From Lewinellaceae bacterium (GTDB taxonomy: Bacteria > Bacteroidota > Bacteroidia > Chitinophagales > Saprospiraceae): DNA of 64,000 bases. Position numbers and translations under genes: made by a program. Below the pieces are notes generated by a model. The model ran no database searches. It had not been told where the DNA came from and was given only the letters and a program-made list of their open reading frames with translations. This document shows, piece after piece, positions 52,666-63,009 of this stretch; the stretch's first letter is position 1, and each line of letters opens with the position of its first letter. The stretch is from contig JACJYP010000001.1 in assembly GCA_020636045.1 (NCBI GenBank), forward strand, positions 372,001 through 436,000. Reading direction: 5' to 3'.

Positions 52666-53649
52666 ATGGCAATGACCTTCATGGATTTTGAAAAACCCCT
52701 CGAAGCGCTTTACGAGCAGCTGGAAAAACTGCGGGAGGTAGGGGAAAAAGGCGAATTGGACGTTACCCAGATGATGCGCGAGCTCGAGAGCAAGATCAAG
52801 GCCAAGCGCAAGGAGATATACACCGGGCTGAGCGGCTGGCAAAAAGTGCAGCTGTCGAGGCATCCGGAACGCCCTTACACCCTGTACTATGTGACCACGA
52901 TATGCAAGAAGTTCATCGAACTGCATGGCGATCGCTATGCCGGCGATGACCACGCCATCGTAGGAGGCCTGGCCAACCTCGACGGCCAGACGGTCATGAT
53001 CATCGGGCACCAGAAAGGCGTGAATACCAAAATGCGCCAATACCGCAACTTCGGCATGGCCAATCCCGAAGGCTACCGCAAGGCTCTGCGGCTCATGAAA
53101 ATGGCGGAGCGCTTCGGATTCCCGGTCGTGACGCTCATCGATACGCCGGGGGCTTTCCCGGGCCTCGAAGCCGAACAACGCGGTCAGGCGGAGGCCATCG
53201 CCCGCAACCTGTTCGAGATGGCGCAGCTGCGCGTGCCGATCCTGTGCTACGTGATCGGAGAAGGCGCTTCGGGCGGCGCCCTGGGCATCGGCCTGGGCGA
53301 TCGCGTGTTCATGCTGGAGTACACCTGGTATTCCGTAATCTCGCCCGAATCCTGTTCGTCCATCCTCTGGCACTCCTGGGACTACAAGGAGCAGGCCGCC
53401 GAAGCCCTCAAACTCGACGCCGACCACATGCTCGAGTTCGGACTGATAGACGGCATCATAAAAGAACCGCTCGGCGGCGCGCACAACGGGCCGGAGGAAA
53501 TGGCAAAATCTCTGAAAAAACACATCAAGGCGGAGCTGGAAAAACTGAACCCCATGGACCCGGACCAGCGTATCATCGAGCGCATCGACAAATACAGCAA
53601 AATGGGCCATTACCGCGAGTTGCCGCCAGCGCCCGCCAACGGCAAATAA
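52666..53649 (+). CDS. accA: Acetyl-CoA carboxylase carboxyltransferase, alpha subunit
   Basis: A 327-residue protein. AccA landmarks: FMDFEKPLEALYEQLEKLRE (N-terminal helix), LSRHPERPYTLYYV, ELHGDRYAGDDHAIVGGLA, IGHQKG, NFGMANPEGYRKALRLMKMAERFGFPVVTLIDTPGAFPGLEAEQRGQAEAIARN, and GEGASGGALGIGLGDRVFMLEYTWYSVISPE. With AccD it transfers the carboxyl group to acetyl-CoA to form malonyl-CoA for fatty acid synthesis. ATG at 52666 is supported by the conserved N-terminal helix. Promoter at 52497. Confidence 0.96.
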   Translation: MAMTFMDFEKPLEALYEQLEKLREVGEKGELDVTQMMRELESKIKAKRKEIYTGLSGWQKVQLSRHPERPYTLYYVTTICKKFIELHGDRYAGDDHAIVGGLANLDGQTVMIIGHQKGVNTKMRQYRNFGMANPEGYRKALRLMKMAERFGFPVVTLIDTPGAFPGLEAEQRGQAEAIARNLFEMAQLRVPILCYVIGEGASGGALGIGLGDRVFMLEYTWYSVISPESCSSILWHSWDYKEQAAEALKLDADHMLEFGLIDGIIKEPLGGAHNGPEEMAKSLKKHIKAELEKLNPMDPDQRIIERIDKYSKMGHYRELPPAPANGK

Positions 53650-53743
53650 GTTTTACCTCCGAATTTTCGTTTAATCTCCGGGCGCCGGAGCCTTCACTTC
53701 ATCCACCCCTCCGGAATCCTTTTCCACCAAAAAAAGACATGCC

Positions 53744-54295
53744 ATGCTGGAATCAATCCGCATTGCCCTGTACAACAAATCACTGCGAAAAATACTGGCC
53801 GGACAAAAGCGTCGGCGCAGGTCGCACAACCTGGAAAGCGCCGGCACGGTCGGCATTCTCTTCGATGCCTCCAGCGAAAAGACACGGCGCGAGGTCATGG
53901 AATACGCGCATTCGCTTGAAGAAAAAGGCAAAAAAGTGCGCATGTTCGGCTATTTCTCGAGCAAACAGCCGCCTGAAGGACACCCGTTCGGCTTTTTCGA
54001 CCAAAAGGAAACCAGCTGGACCGGCGTGCCCAAAAGTGAAAAAGCCACAGCCTTCGCGCAGGAGCATCTGGATGTGCTTATTTATCTGAATCCGGAAGCA
54101 TGCAAACCCCTCGAATGGCTGGCCGCCGCTTCGCAGGCTTCCATGAAAATCGGATTTGCGACCGACCGCCCCAATGACTTCGACCTGCTGCTCGAAACGC
54201 CGGGCGACAAAGGCATCGGCTATTTCGTCGAACAACTTCACCATTACCTGGGAAACATCGTCCTGAAAAAAAATGAATCTGCAAGAGCGATTTAG
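53744..54295 (+). CDS. DUF6913 family protein
   Basis: A 183-residue soluble protein. It starts with a basic helix (IALYNKSLRKILAGQKRRRR), followed by an alpha/beta part (TVGILFDASSEKTRREVMEYAHSLEEKGKKVRMFGYF) and an acidic end (DFDLLLETPGDKGIGYFVEQLHHYLGNIV). I recognise this as the Bacteroidetes family DUF6913, commonly just upstream of dapA. It overlaps dapA by 23 bp here, so translation is coupled. The function is not known; the receiver-like alpha/beta pattern has no obvious active site. Confidence 0.7.
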   Translation: MLESIRIALYNKSLRKILAGQKRRRRSHNLESAGTVGILFDASSEKTRREVMEYAHSLEEKGKKVRMFGYFSSKQPPEGHPFGFFDQKETSWTGVPKSEKATAFAQEHLDVLIYLNPEACKPLEWLAAASQASMKIGFATDRPNDFDLLLETPGDKGIGYFVEQLHHYLGNIVLKKNESARAI

Positions 54296-55163
54296 AGGCA
54301 CCGGCGTCGCCCTGGTCACGCCCTTCAAAAACGGCAATATCGACTGGGAAGGCCTCGAAAAAGTCATCGAACACGTCATTGCCGGCGGAGTCGAATTCCT
54401 CGTCAGCCTCGGCACCACCGGCGAGTCGGTGACGACCTCGGAGGCCGAGCACCGTCAAATACTCGATTTTACCATCAAGACCAACCGCGGCCGGGTGCCG
54501 CTCGTTGCCGGGGTGTTCGGAGGCAATAACACCGCCGCCATGGTGGAAAAGATCAAAGGATTTGATTTTGAGGGCATCGACGCCCTGCTGTCGAGCAATC
54601 CCGCTTACAACAAGCCCGGGCAAGAAGGTATTTTTCGCCATTACATGGAACTCGCCGGAGCCTCTCCCCGGCCGATCATCATTTACAATGTGCCCAGCCG
54701 CACGGCGTCCAACATGACTGCGGAAACGACGCTCCGCCTCGCCCATGCGAGCGAACAGTTTCTCGGCATCAAGGAAGCCTCCGACGACATTTACCAGGTG
54801 ATGCAGATCATCAAGGGGCGGCCGAAAAACTTTCTGGTACTGAGCGGCGACGATTTCATCACCCTGCCGCTCATCGCTGCCGGCGGCGACGGCGTTATCT
54901 CCGTGATCGCCAACGCCACGCCACGGCCCTTCACCGATATGGTACGCGCGGCCCTCGGCAATGACATGCCTGCCGCGCAGCATCTCAACCACAAACTGCT
55001 CGATCTCTACAGACTTCTGTTTATCGAAGGAAATCCAGTCGGCGTAAAGGCTGCGCTTGAAATGCAGGGTATTTGCACCCGCGAAGTGCGGCTCCCGCTG
55101 GTGCCGATGAGCGAACAGGGGGTGCAGCTTCTCATGGAGGAATTGAAACATGTGACCGGCTGA
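54273..55163 (+). CDS. dapA: 4-hydroxy-tetrahydrodipicolinate synthase
   Basis: A 296-residue TIM-barrel lyase condensing pyruvate with aspartate semialdehyde, the first step of the lysine/diaminopimelate pathway. Motifs: TGVALVTPFKNGNIDWEGLE, FLVSLGTTGESVTTSEAEH, VPLVAGVFGGNNT, IIIYNVPSRTASNM (catalytic Tyr), FLGIKEASDD (Schiff-base Lys) and LSGDDFITLPLIAAGGDGVISV. The start at 54273 overlaps the DUF6913 gene; MNLQERFRGTGVAL is the family N-terminus. Confidence 0.95.
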   Translation: MNLQERFRGTGVALVTPFKNGNIDWEGLEKVIEHVIAGGVEFLVSLGTTGESVTTSEAEHRQILDFTIKTNRGRVPLVAGVFGGNNTAAMVEKIKGFDFEGIDALLSSNPAYNKPGQEGIFRHYMELAGASPRPIIIYNVPSRTASNMTAETTLRLAHASEQFLGIKEASDDIYQVMQIIKGRPKNFLVLSGDDFITLPLIAAGGDGVISVIANATPRPFTDMVRAALGNDMPAAQHLNHKLLDLYRLLFIEGNPVGVKAALEMQGICTREVRLPLVPMSEQGVQLLMEELKHVTG

Positions 55164-55197
55164 GCGGCCGTTCATGTTTCCTGTAAAAAGAGATTTT

Positions 55198-55878
55198 TCA
55201 ACCGAATAAGGTAGGCTGCTCCGGAACGGCGTCGTGCAGATCGGCTTCGTCGTAACCCGTTCCGTTCACTTTTTCGGACACCCGGTAAATATCGAGGGAG
55301 CCGTCTGCAGGAGTCGTAAGCAGGCTCAATACCTCGTCGAGTGGCAGGGACGAAAGCCACAGGTGCTGTTGTTCCGCGCGAAGCAGCACGGGCATGCGGT
55401 TGTGCAACGTTTCCATTTCCCGGTTGGGTGCGGTCGTGATGATGGAAAAACTGCGTACAGATTCTTTGCCTTTCTTCCACTCGTCCCAGATACCGGCCAT
55501 GAACATCAGGTCGTCGCTTTTCAGGTGAATACGATACGGAATTTTTTTGCGCCCCGGGCCGCTGCGCCATTCGTAAAAACTATCCGCAGGCACCAGGCAT
55601 CGCCGCGAGCGGATCGGCTCTCCGAAAGAGGGTTTCTCCTCGATCCCCTCCGAGCGCGCATTGATCAACTTTCCGGCGTTGGCGCCGCTGGCACTCCAGT
55701 GAGGCACCAGGCCCCATTGCATTTGCTGCAAAAGCCCGGGTTGATCGTTGGCAATGACGTACGCCTGCTGGGTAGGCGCTATGTTAAAACTGATCTTCAG
55801 GTCCAGCGGGCGCTGGATGTCGCGCAACTGCGCGTCGATCTGTTTGGGTTTGGGAGCGAATGAATATCGGCCGCACAT
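55198..55878 (-). CDS. yedK: SRAP (SOS response-associated peptidase, YedK/HMCES-type) protein
   Basis: About 226 residues starting MCGRYSFAPKP, so the catalytic cysteine is residue 2 after Met removal; this fixes the start at 55878 against a longer open frame. Other family motifs: FNIAPTQQAYVI, MQWGLVPHWS, INARSEGIEEKPSF, RRCLVPADSFYEWR and TTAPNREMETLHNRMPVLL with the conserved His. SRAP proteins form a DNA-protein crosslink at abasic sites in single-stranded DNA and protect them. It converges with dapA at a 34-bp gap. No LexA box is visible nearby. Confidence 0.9.
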   Translation of the reverse strand: MCGRYSFAPKPKQIDAQLRDIQRPLDLKISFNIAPTQQAYVIANDQPGLLQQMQWGLVPHWSASGANAGKLINARSEGIEEKPSFGEPIRSRRCLVPADSFYEWRSGPGRKKIPYRIHLKSDDLMFMAGIWDEWKKGKESVRSFSIITTAPNREMETLHNRMPVLLRAEQQHLWLSSLPLDEVLSLLTTPADGSLDIYRVSEKVNGTGYDEADLHDAVPEQPTLFG

Positions 55879-56096
55879 AGTGCTCGGGCGGTTTTTGAGA
55901 AGCTGTCTGGCGGGCAGGTGAGCGTCAGGGATTCCATTTGAAGCGCACCAACGAGCCAAAACAACTTCATTGTTTTCTCAAATACGTCATCATTCGGTTG
56001 GGAAGCAATATTAAGAAAATCGCGGCATTTTGCCCGGGAAAACGAGTTTTCAGGCAGAAAGTCGCGTTCATCTAATGCATGGTGTGTCGTGAAGAG

Positions 56097-56104
56097 TACA
56101 TTTG
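56097..56104 (+). promoter_or_regulatory. Promoter (TACATTTG) of the membrane protein gene
   Basis: Exact TAnnTTTG match, 24 bases before the start at 56129. No clear -33 TTG. Confidence 0.45.
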
Positions 56105-56128
56105 TACAATCCTTTTAACAGAAGTATT

Positions 56129-56827
56129 ATGCTGACCGGCGTCTCCCCCCTCGCACACATCGTATTCGCAGCCACTACCGCCCTCGCTGTCTGGTATATC
56201 TACCGGTCGGCCGCTGCATCCAGACGGGTGCTCATCATTACACTGGCATGGCTCGCACTGATCACTGCCGTCGGCATGACGGGTTTTTATGCCCGCAATG
56301 AATCCATGCCGCCCAATATGTTGTGGCTGGTCGGCCCTCCCTTTCTGGCGATCGCCATGTTGTTGATCCGCCGCGACGGACAGGCATTTCTCGACGGCCT
56401 CGATCTGCGCACGCTGACCTGGCTGCATGTTATCCGCGTTCCGATCGAACTGGTGCTGTTCTGGCTTTATGAGGCCGGCAAAATCCCGCACCTCATGACC
56501 TTCGAAGGGCGAAACCCCGACATTCTTTCAGGCATGACCGCTCCTTTGGTCGCTTGGTATGCCTTCAGAGGCGCCGAACTGGTCCGCCCGAAGATGCTGC
56601 TGGCTTGGAACCTGATCTGTCTCGCACTGGTCGCCAACATCGTTATCCACGGTATTTTATCTGCGCCGACGCCGTTCCAGCAATTCGCTTTCGATCAACC
56701 CAACACCGCCGTTTTTTATGTGCCGTTCAACTGGCTGCCGGGTTTTCTGGTGCCGCTGGTGGTGCTGGCCCATATCGCATCGATCAGGCGGCTGGCCGTA
56801 ACTCCGCTGACGCAACAGATTGCATGA
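56129..56827 (+). CDS. Hypothetical seven-helix membrane protein
   Basis: A 232-residue protein starting MLTGVSPLAHIVF, with about seven hydrophobic segments: residues 5-22, 33-50, 60-77, 97-113 and others to the C-terminus. Short polar loops include GFYARNESMPPNM and FEGRNPDILSGMTAPL. I do not recognise a family or active site. The ATG at 56129 follows the TACATTTG promoter closely; an upstream TTG is less likely. It converges with the OmpA-family gene at a 9-bp gap. Likely an inner membrane protein of unknown role. Confidence 0.6.
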   Translation: MLTGVSPLAHIVFAATTALAVWYIYRSAAASRRVLIITLAWLALITAVGMTGFYARNESMPPNMLWLVGPPFLAIAMLLIRRDGQAFLDGLDLRTLTWLHVIRVPIELVLFWLYEAGKIPHLMTFEGRNPDILSGMTAPLVAWYAFRGAELVRPKMLLAWNLICLALVANIVIHGILSAPTPFQQFAFDQPNTAVFYVPFNWLPGFLVPLVVLAHIASIRRLAVTPLTQQIA

Positions 56828-56836
56828 ATACTTTTT

Positions 56837-57958
56837 CTAAAAGAACAGCACGATCTCGATCCGCCGGTTGAGTGCCCGGCCTGCTTCCGTATTATTGGCG
56901 GCAACAGGCATTGCCTTTCCGCGTCCTTCGCAGAATATTTTGCTTTCAGCAACTCCCTTTTCCACCAATATACGTTGCACAGTGTGCGCGCGCGCCAAGG
57001 AGAGTTCCTGGTTGAAAGCATCGCTGCCAATATCGTCCGTATAACCTATGATCAGTACTTTTTCAGGTTCCCGCATGGCCACTGCGGCGGCCAGACTGTC
57101 GGCAACACCGGCATAATGCGCATTAAGACTGCTTTTATTGAAGTCAAAACAAACACCCGATAAAAAGAGCGTATCGGAACGGGGCGCTACCAGAATGCGC
57201 ACATCCGGCATGCCGGTCCTGGCATTACTCGCCAGCAGGGTCTCGGGCAATGTTGAAAGCACCGGCATGGTGTCAAGCCCCGGAGGAATGTGCCGCCAGT
57301 CATCGGCGTATAACGCAGCGCGGCGCTGATCCGCCTCCGCGCACAATACGATCTTCTTGTTCCTCGGAGTAAGTGAAATATTATCAAAGTAGAACAGCTG
57401 CGCCGGCCCGCTTTTGCCACCGCTTTCCCCTTTTTGCTCAAAGTATCCGAGGTAGAAAAACCGCTCTCCCCCCGTCGCTTTAAAGGCTCCCTGAAAAGAC
57501 ATCCAGTCCATCTTTTTGATCTTTCCGGCGCAATGGTCTTTGTTTAACGTGAGCACCGGGTGCGCGCGGGCCGGGTCGAAATGTCCCGACCGGTCGTCAG
57601 TAGAAAAACAAATGCCAAACGGTCTGAATGCCGCGCCGCGCAGGTTAAGATCGAAAGAAATATCGTACCATTCGCCGGCCACCAGCGGGCAGAGCAGTTC
57701 TGTGAACAAATACGTCCGCTGTACCGGCTCGCCACCCACGACGATCCCCACTTTCCCGCCTTTTGAGCTGTTGATATACTGAAGTCCGTTGTAATTGGCT
57801 TCCTTCCAGGCCTCCGGCGCGCAATGGGCCTGAAACTCAGGGCAGGTATTCTCATCTTCAAAATCCGGGTTGGCAAACAGATTTTGCGCAGCGAGGGTGT
57901 CTGACACAAAAAAAAGCGCGCAGATCAGGCAAAAAAAGGAAAATCCGGATGTTTTCAT
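56837..57958 (-). CDS. OmpA-family outer membrane protein with N-terminal sugar-binding-like domain
   Basis: A 373-residue protein. Signal peptide about 1-24 (MKTSGFSFFCLICALFFVSDTLA). The N-terminal part (NLFANPDFEDENTCPEFQAHCAPEAW ... YDISFDLNLRG ... FYFDNISLTPR) resembles the jelly-roll domains common in gliding-motility and surface proteins of Bacteroidetes. The C-terminal about 110 residues are an OmpA peptidoglycan-binding domain (CFDFNKSSLNAHYAGVADSL, VLIIGYTDDIGSDAFNQELSLARAHTVQRILVEKGV, NRRIEIVLFF). It probably ties a surface domain to the cell wall. Confidence 0.85.
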   Translation of the reverse strand: MKTSGFSFFCLICALFFVSDTLAAQNLFANPDFEDENTCPEFQAHCAPEAWKEANYNGLQYINSSKGGKVGIVVGGEPVQRTYLFTELLCPLVAGEWYDISFDLNLRGAAFRPFGICFSTDDRSGHFDPARAHPVLTLNKDHCAGKIKKMDWMSFQGAFKATGGERFFYLGYFEQKGESGGKSGPAQLFYFDNISLTPRNKKIVLCAEADQRRAALYADDWRHIPPGLDTMPVLSTLPETLLASNARTGMPDVRILVAPRSDTLFLSGVCFDFNKSSLNAHYAGVADSLAAAVAMREPEKVLIIGYTDDIGSDAFNQELSLARAHTVQRILVEKGVAESKIFCEGRGKAMPVAANNTEAGRALNRRIEIVLFF

Positions 57959-58245
57959 GACTGGGAAAAGTATGGCTTCGGGGTTATGAAATGGAGATTA
58001 CACACGTAGTAACGCGGCGTTTTATTGTGTTTTTTGTCTATTTCATTGATGGGGAAATACATACTGCCCGGCTGCTGCGATTCTATTCAATCCTGCATTC
58101 CATCAACCAACAGATCGTCACGTCCCGAAAGTTGAATCATAGCGGCATTTGGTTGATCGCTAGCGCCTCTCTCTGCTGCGCAAGTACACCTTTGTGCTAC
58201 AACGCCAGCACAGGCATCCTTTCACCAAACCAATATTATTTCAAC

Positions 58246-58641
58246 ATGAAACGCACCCTTCAATTGTTCGGCGCCCTCGCTTTGCTCTTCCTTTCTACCG
58301 CTGCATTCGCACAAACGCCGGCCGAGATCAAAAACGAAAATACCCAAAATCGCCAGGAAACACGCAACACCAACACGCAGGACCGGCAAACCACCTCGAA
58401 CGCCAATGCCGTTGAACGCCAGCAAACAGCCAAAACAAACTATGATGCGCGTCAGGATGTCAAATCCGACGGCGTCGTGACCGAAGAGGAGGTCAAGAAC
58501 ACCGCTGCCGGCAACGCACAAAACCGCCGGGCAAGCGCTGAGAACAATGCGGCTAACCGCCAGTCGACCGCCAAACAAAACAGCCAGCGCCGGCAAACCA
58601 CCGCGAAAACCAATGCCGCCAACCGCCCCGGCGGGCATTGA
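58246..58641 (+). CDS. Small secreted N/Q/R/T-rich low-complexity protein
   Basis: A 131-residue protein. Signal peptide MKRTLQLFGALALLFLSTAAFAQ (which fixes the start at 58246; the frame is open well upstream). The mature part consists of short irregular repeats such as NRQETRNTNTQDRQTT, VERQQTAKTN and ANRQSTAKQN with many Asn, Gln, Arg, Thr and Ala. Between them are KSDGVVTEEEVKN (a possible EF-hand-like acidic loop) and ASAENNAANRQS. No family recognised. It may be a cell-surface or matrix component. A strong terminator follows the stop codon. Confidence 0.6.
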   Translation: MKRTLQLFGALALLFLSTAAFAQTPAEIKNENTQNRQETRNTNTQDRQTTSNANAVERQQTAKTNYDARQDVKSDGVVTEEEVKNTAAGNAQNRRASAENNAANRQSTAKQNSQRRQTTAKTNAANRPGGH

Positions 58642-58665
58642 CCTTCCGATACAGGTTCAAAATGC

Positions 58666-58704
58666 ACGGGCCGCCCTGAGTTGATCGGGCGGCCCGTATT
58701 TTTG
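58666..58704 (+). terminator. Rho-independent terminator
   Basis: Perfect 11-bp stem ACGGGCCGCCC / GGGCGGCCCGT with a 10-base loop, followed by ATTTTTG on the plus strand. It ends the small secreted protein gene. It also lies just past the thrS stop on the minus strand and may stop that transcript, but there the T-tract is poor. Confidence 0.75.
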
Positions 58705-58737
58705 TTGTTTCAAGCGCTTAGAGTACCGTGGCAGGAA

Positions 58738-60657
<1,920 letters not shown>

Positions 60658-60742
60658 AAAAAAACTGTTTTAGCCCACCCAAACGAAAGGCAGGTGCCCG
60701 TGCGCCATACGAACGGCGGGGGCGGTTTGTGAAAAGAAGCCG

Positions 60743-60750
60743 CAAAGGTA
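60743..60750 (-). promoter_or_regulatory. Promoter of thrS (TACCTTTG)
   Basis: Minus strand reads TACCTTTG, the same motif as before accA, and matches TAnnTTTG. The leader to the thrS start is about 86 bases. No T-box is apparent, nor would one be expected in Bacteroidetes. Confidence 0.5.
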
Positions 60751-60828
60751 GGGGAATTTCGAATGCCGCCGCTTGCAGGGTCCGGGATTTGGCCTTAGAA
60801 ACTTCTCGCTTTTTAGCCTGCCGGGGTG

Positions 60829-61746
60829 TTACGACGACGTGGCAACTGTTGCTTCCTGCCGGCGACGCCACCAGCCGGCCAGCCCAAGCCCGGTCACCAG
60901 GTCCCAGATGCCCCACCAGGCCGCCACCAGCGCCATACCGCCCAGGCCGTCGAAAAACTGAAAGATCAGCAGCAGGCCGAGCGCCGTATTGTGCACGCCG
61001 GTCTCGAAGGCCAGGGTCCGCCGGTCGAGTTCCGGCAGGCGCGCGAGGCCACCCATGAAATAGCCGGTGCCGAGCGCGATCATATTGTGCACGGCAACGA
61101 TGACAAAAGCAAAACCGAGGTAGTTCAGCAGGTTTTCCCAGTTACCCAGCAGCGCCAGCACGAGAATGGAAAAAAAGATCAGTAAAGAAAAGCGCTGTAC
61201 CCAGGGACGGATGCGCCCGACAAGACCGGGAAACCGCATATGCAGCAGCATACCGAGAAACAACGGCGCCACGATCAGCCGGACGATGATGGAAGCCATG
61301 TCCGGAAAACTCAGTTCGAAGGATTTTCGCAGCGCTTCCGCTCCGGGTACAAACCCCGACCAAAACAGAAATCCGGCCGGGGTGACTACCGTGGCGGACA
61401 AAATGATGATCGCATTCAGCGTGACGGACAAGGCCACATTTGCCCTGGCGTAGTGGACGAGAAAATTGGTCATATTGCCCGAAGGGCACATGCTCACCAG
61501 CATCATGCCCAGGGCCATGCTCACCGGCGGCTGGAAGAAATAGATGATGCCGAGTGTGAACACCGGGAACACCAGGTATTGCGCCAGCAGCCCGATCCCC
61601 ACCGATTTTGGAAATTCCACCACCTTTCTGAAATCGCGGGGCAGCACATCCAGGGCCACGCTGAACATCAGGAAGGCCATGGCGATGTTCAGCAGGAACA
61701 TCTGCTCCGGGTTGAAGTGTATCCGAAGGGTGTCGACAGGGTGCAT
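60829..61746 (-). CDS. Bile acid:sodium symporter (BASS)-family transporter
   Basis: A 305-residue protein with nine to ten membrane segments. BASS motifs: MFSVALDVLPRDFRKVVEFP near the N-terminus, the crossover region VSMCPSGNMTNFLVHYARANVALSVT (PSGNMTN replacing the usual PGGxxSN) and LAFETGVHNTALGLLL (the E-G-x-N sodium site). Bacterial relatives carry organic acids, pantothenate or steroids; the substrate here is unknown. It ends in a basic tail. 27 bp downstream of the PQQ-dehydrogenase-like gene on the same strand, so probably in one operon with it. Confidence 0.85.
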   Translation of the reverse strand: MHPVDTLRIHFNPEQMFLLNIAMAFLMFSVALDVLPRDFRKVVEFPKSVGIGLLAQYLVFPVFTLGIIYFFQPPVSMALGMMLVSMCPSGNMTNFLVHYARANVALSVTLNAIIILSATVVTPAGFLFWSGFVPGAEALRKSFELSFPDMASIIVRLIVAPLFLGMLLHMRFPGLVGRIRPWVQRFSLLIFFSILVLALLGNWENLLNYLGFAFVIVAVHNMIALGTGYFMGGLARLPELDRRTLAFETGVHNTALGLLLIFQFFDGLGGMALVAAWWGIWDLVTGLGLAGWWRRRQEATVATSS

Positions 61747-61773
61747 AGGCGGCGTTTCAGATATGCATTGCGG

Positions 61774-62937
61774 CTATTGTTTGCCGTCGTAAAAGATCCG
61801 GTAGATCGCATCGGCGTGGTCGTCCGATACGAGCATGGAACCGTCGGGCAGCATTTCCACGTCCACCGGCCGGCCCCACACGCTTTCATCCGACTCCAGC
61901 CATCCCGTGGCGAAGGGTTCGTATTCGATGCAGCCGCCGTTTTCGTCGACCTTGACGCGGCTGAGGTTGTAGCCGATCTTTTTTGTGCGGTTCCAGGAGC
62001 CGTGCTCGGCGATAAAAAGCTGCCCGCGATACGCTTCCGGGAACATCGCGCCGGTGTAAAATTCAAGCCCCAGCGGCGCCACGTGCGGACCGAGGTTTTG
62101 AGCCGGCGGCGTAAAATCGGAGCAGGGGCGTTTGTCGCCGAATTTCGGGTCTTTCACATCGCCCTGATGGCAGTACGGATAGCCGAAGTGCATGCCGTCG
62201 CGGGTCGCGCGGTTGAGTTCGCAGGAAGGCAGGTCGTCGCCGAGCCAGTCGCGGCCGTTGTCGGTGAACCAGAGTTCGCCGGTTGCCGGATGCCAGGTGA
62301 ACCCCACCGAATTGCGAATGCCGTGCTGCACGACCTCCGGATCGTCCGGCTTGTCCACATCCAGGCGGGTAATGGAGCAGTAGATCGGGTTTTCCGGCTC
62401 GCAAATATTGCAGGGTGCGCCGACGGGCACGTATAATTTACCATCCGGCCCGAAAGCAATGTACTTCCAGCCGTGGTGCCCGTCGGTCGGATAGCGGTCG
62501 TACACAACGACCGGCGCCGGCGGGTTGGCCAGATTGTCTTCAATATTGTCGAAACGCAGGATGCGGCTCACTTCCGCCACGTACAGTGCGCCGTTGCGAA
62601 AGGCGACGCCGTTGGGCATGTTCAGGTTGCTGGCCAGGGTGTAGCGCTGATCGGCGACGTGATCGCCATCGGTATCGCGCAGGGCATACACAAAACCGGC
62701 ATCACGGGTGCCCACGAAAAGGGTACCCGAAGGGCTGAGGCACATCGAACGCGCATTTTTCAGGTTTTCAGCAAATACGCCGATGCGAAAGCCTTCCGGC
62801 AGCCGGATCTTGTCGAGCGGCAGTTTGCCCGAATACGCCGAATCGGCGGCGGAAACCAGGATCGCAGGAGATGATTTAGGAGGAGTAGAGGCCGTGCAGG
62901 CAAACAGCAACAGCCATACAAAAACAAGCGGGCGCAT
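61774..62937 (-). CDS. PQQ-dependent sugar dehydrogenase-like lipoprotein
   Basis: A 387-residue beta-propeller protein. A short lipoprotein signal (MRPLVFVWLLLFACTAS) anchors it to a membrane. The soluble glucose/sorbosone dehydrogenase pattern is visible: IRLPEGFRIGVFAENLKNARSMCLSPSGTLFVGTR, GVAFRNGALYVAEVSRILRF, HHGWKYIAFGPDGKLYVPVGAPCNIC, RNSVGFTWHPATGELWFTDNGRDWLGDDLP and FIAEHGSWNR. It probably oxidises a sugar in the periplasm with PQQ. The cofactor genes are not in the window. It may be co-transcribed with the BASS transporter. Confidence 0.85.
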   Translation of the reverse strand: MRPLVFVWLLLFACTASTPPKSSPAILVSAADSAYSGKLPLDKIRLPEGFRIGVFAENLKNARSMCLSPSGTLFVGTRDAGFVYALRDTDGDHVADQRYTLASNLNMPNGVAFRNGALYVAEVSRILRFDNIEDNLANPPAPVVVYDRYPTDGHHGWKYIAFGPDGKLYVPVGAPCNICEPENPIYCSITRLDVDKPDDPEVVQHGIRNSVGFTWHPATGELWFTDNGRDWLGDDLPSCELNRATRDGMHFGYPYCHQGDVKDPKFGDKRPCSDFTPPAQNLGPHVAPLGLEFYTGAMFPEAYRGQLFIAEHGSWNRTKKIGYNLSRVKVDENGGCIEYEPFATGWLESDESVWGRPVDVEMLPDGSMLVSDDHADAIYRIFYDGKQ

Positions 62938-63009
62938 ATTTTTTTGGCGGAAAAATAGCGCTTTAGCCTTTTAAAAGCATTATAGCAGCGGGAAATCGGA
63001 GATTTTGCT

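Noticed and set aside
52627..53610. Minus-strand ORF of 327 codons
   Set aside because: Antisense to accA, which is unmistakable.
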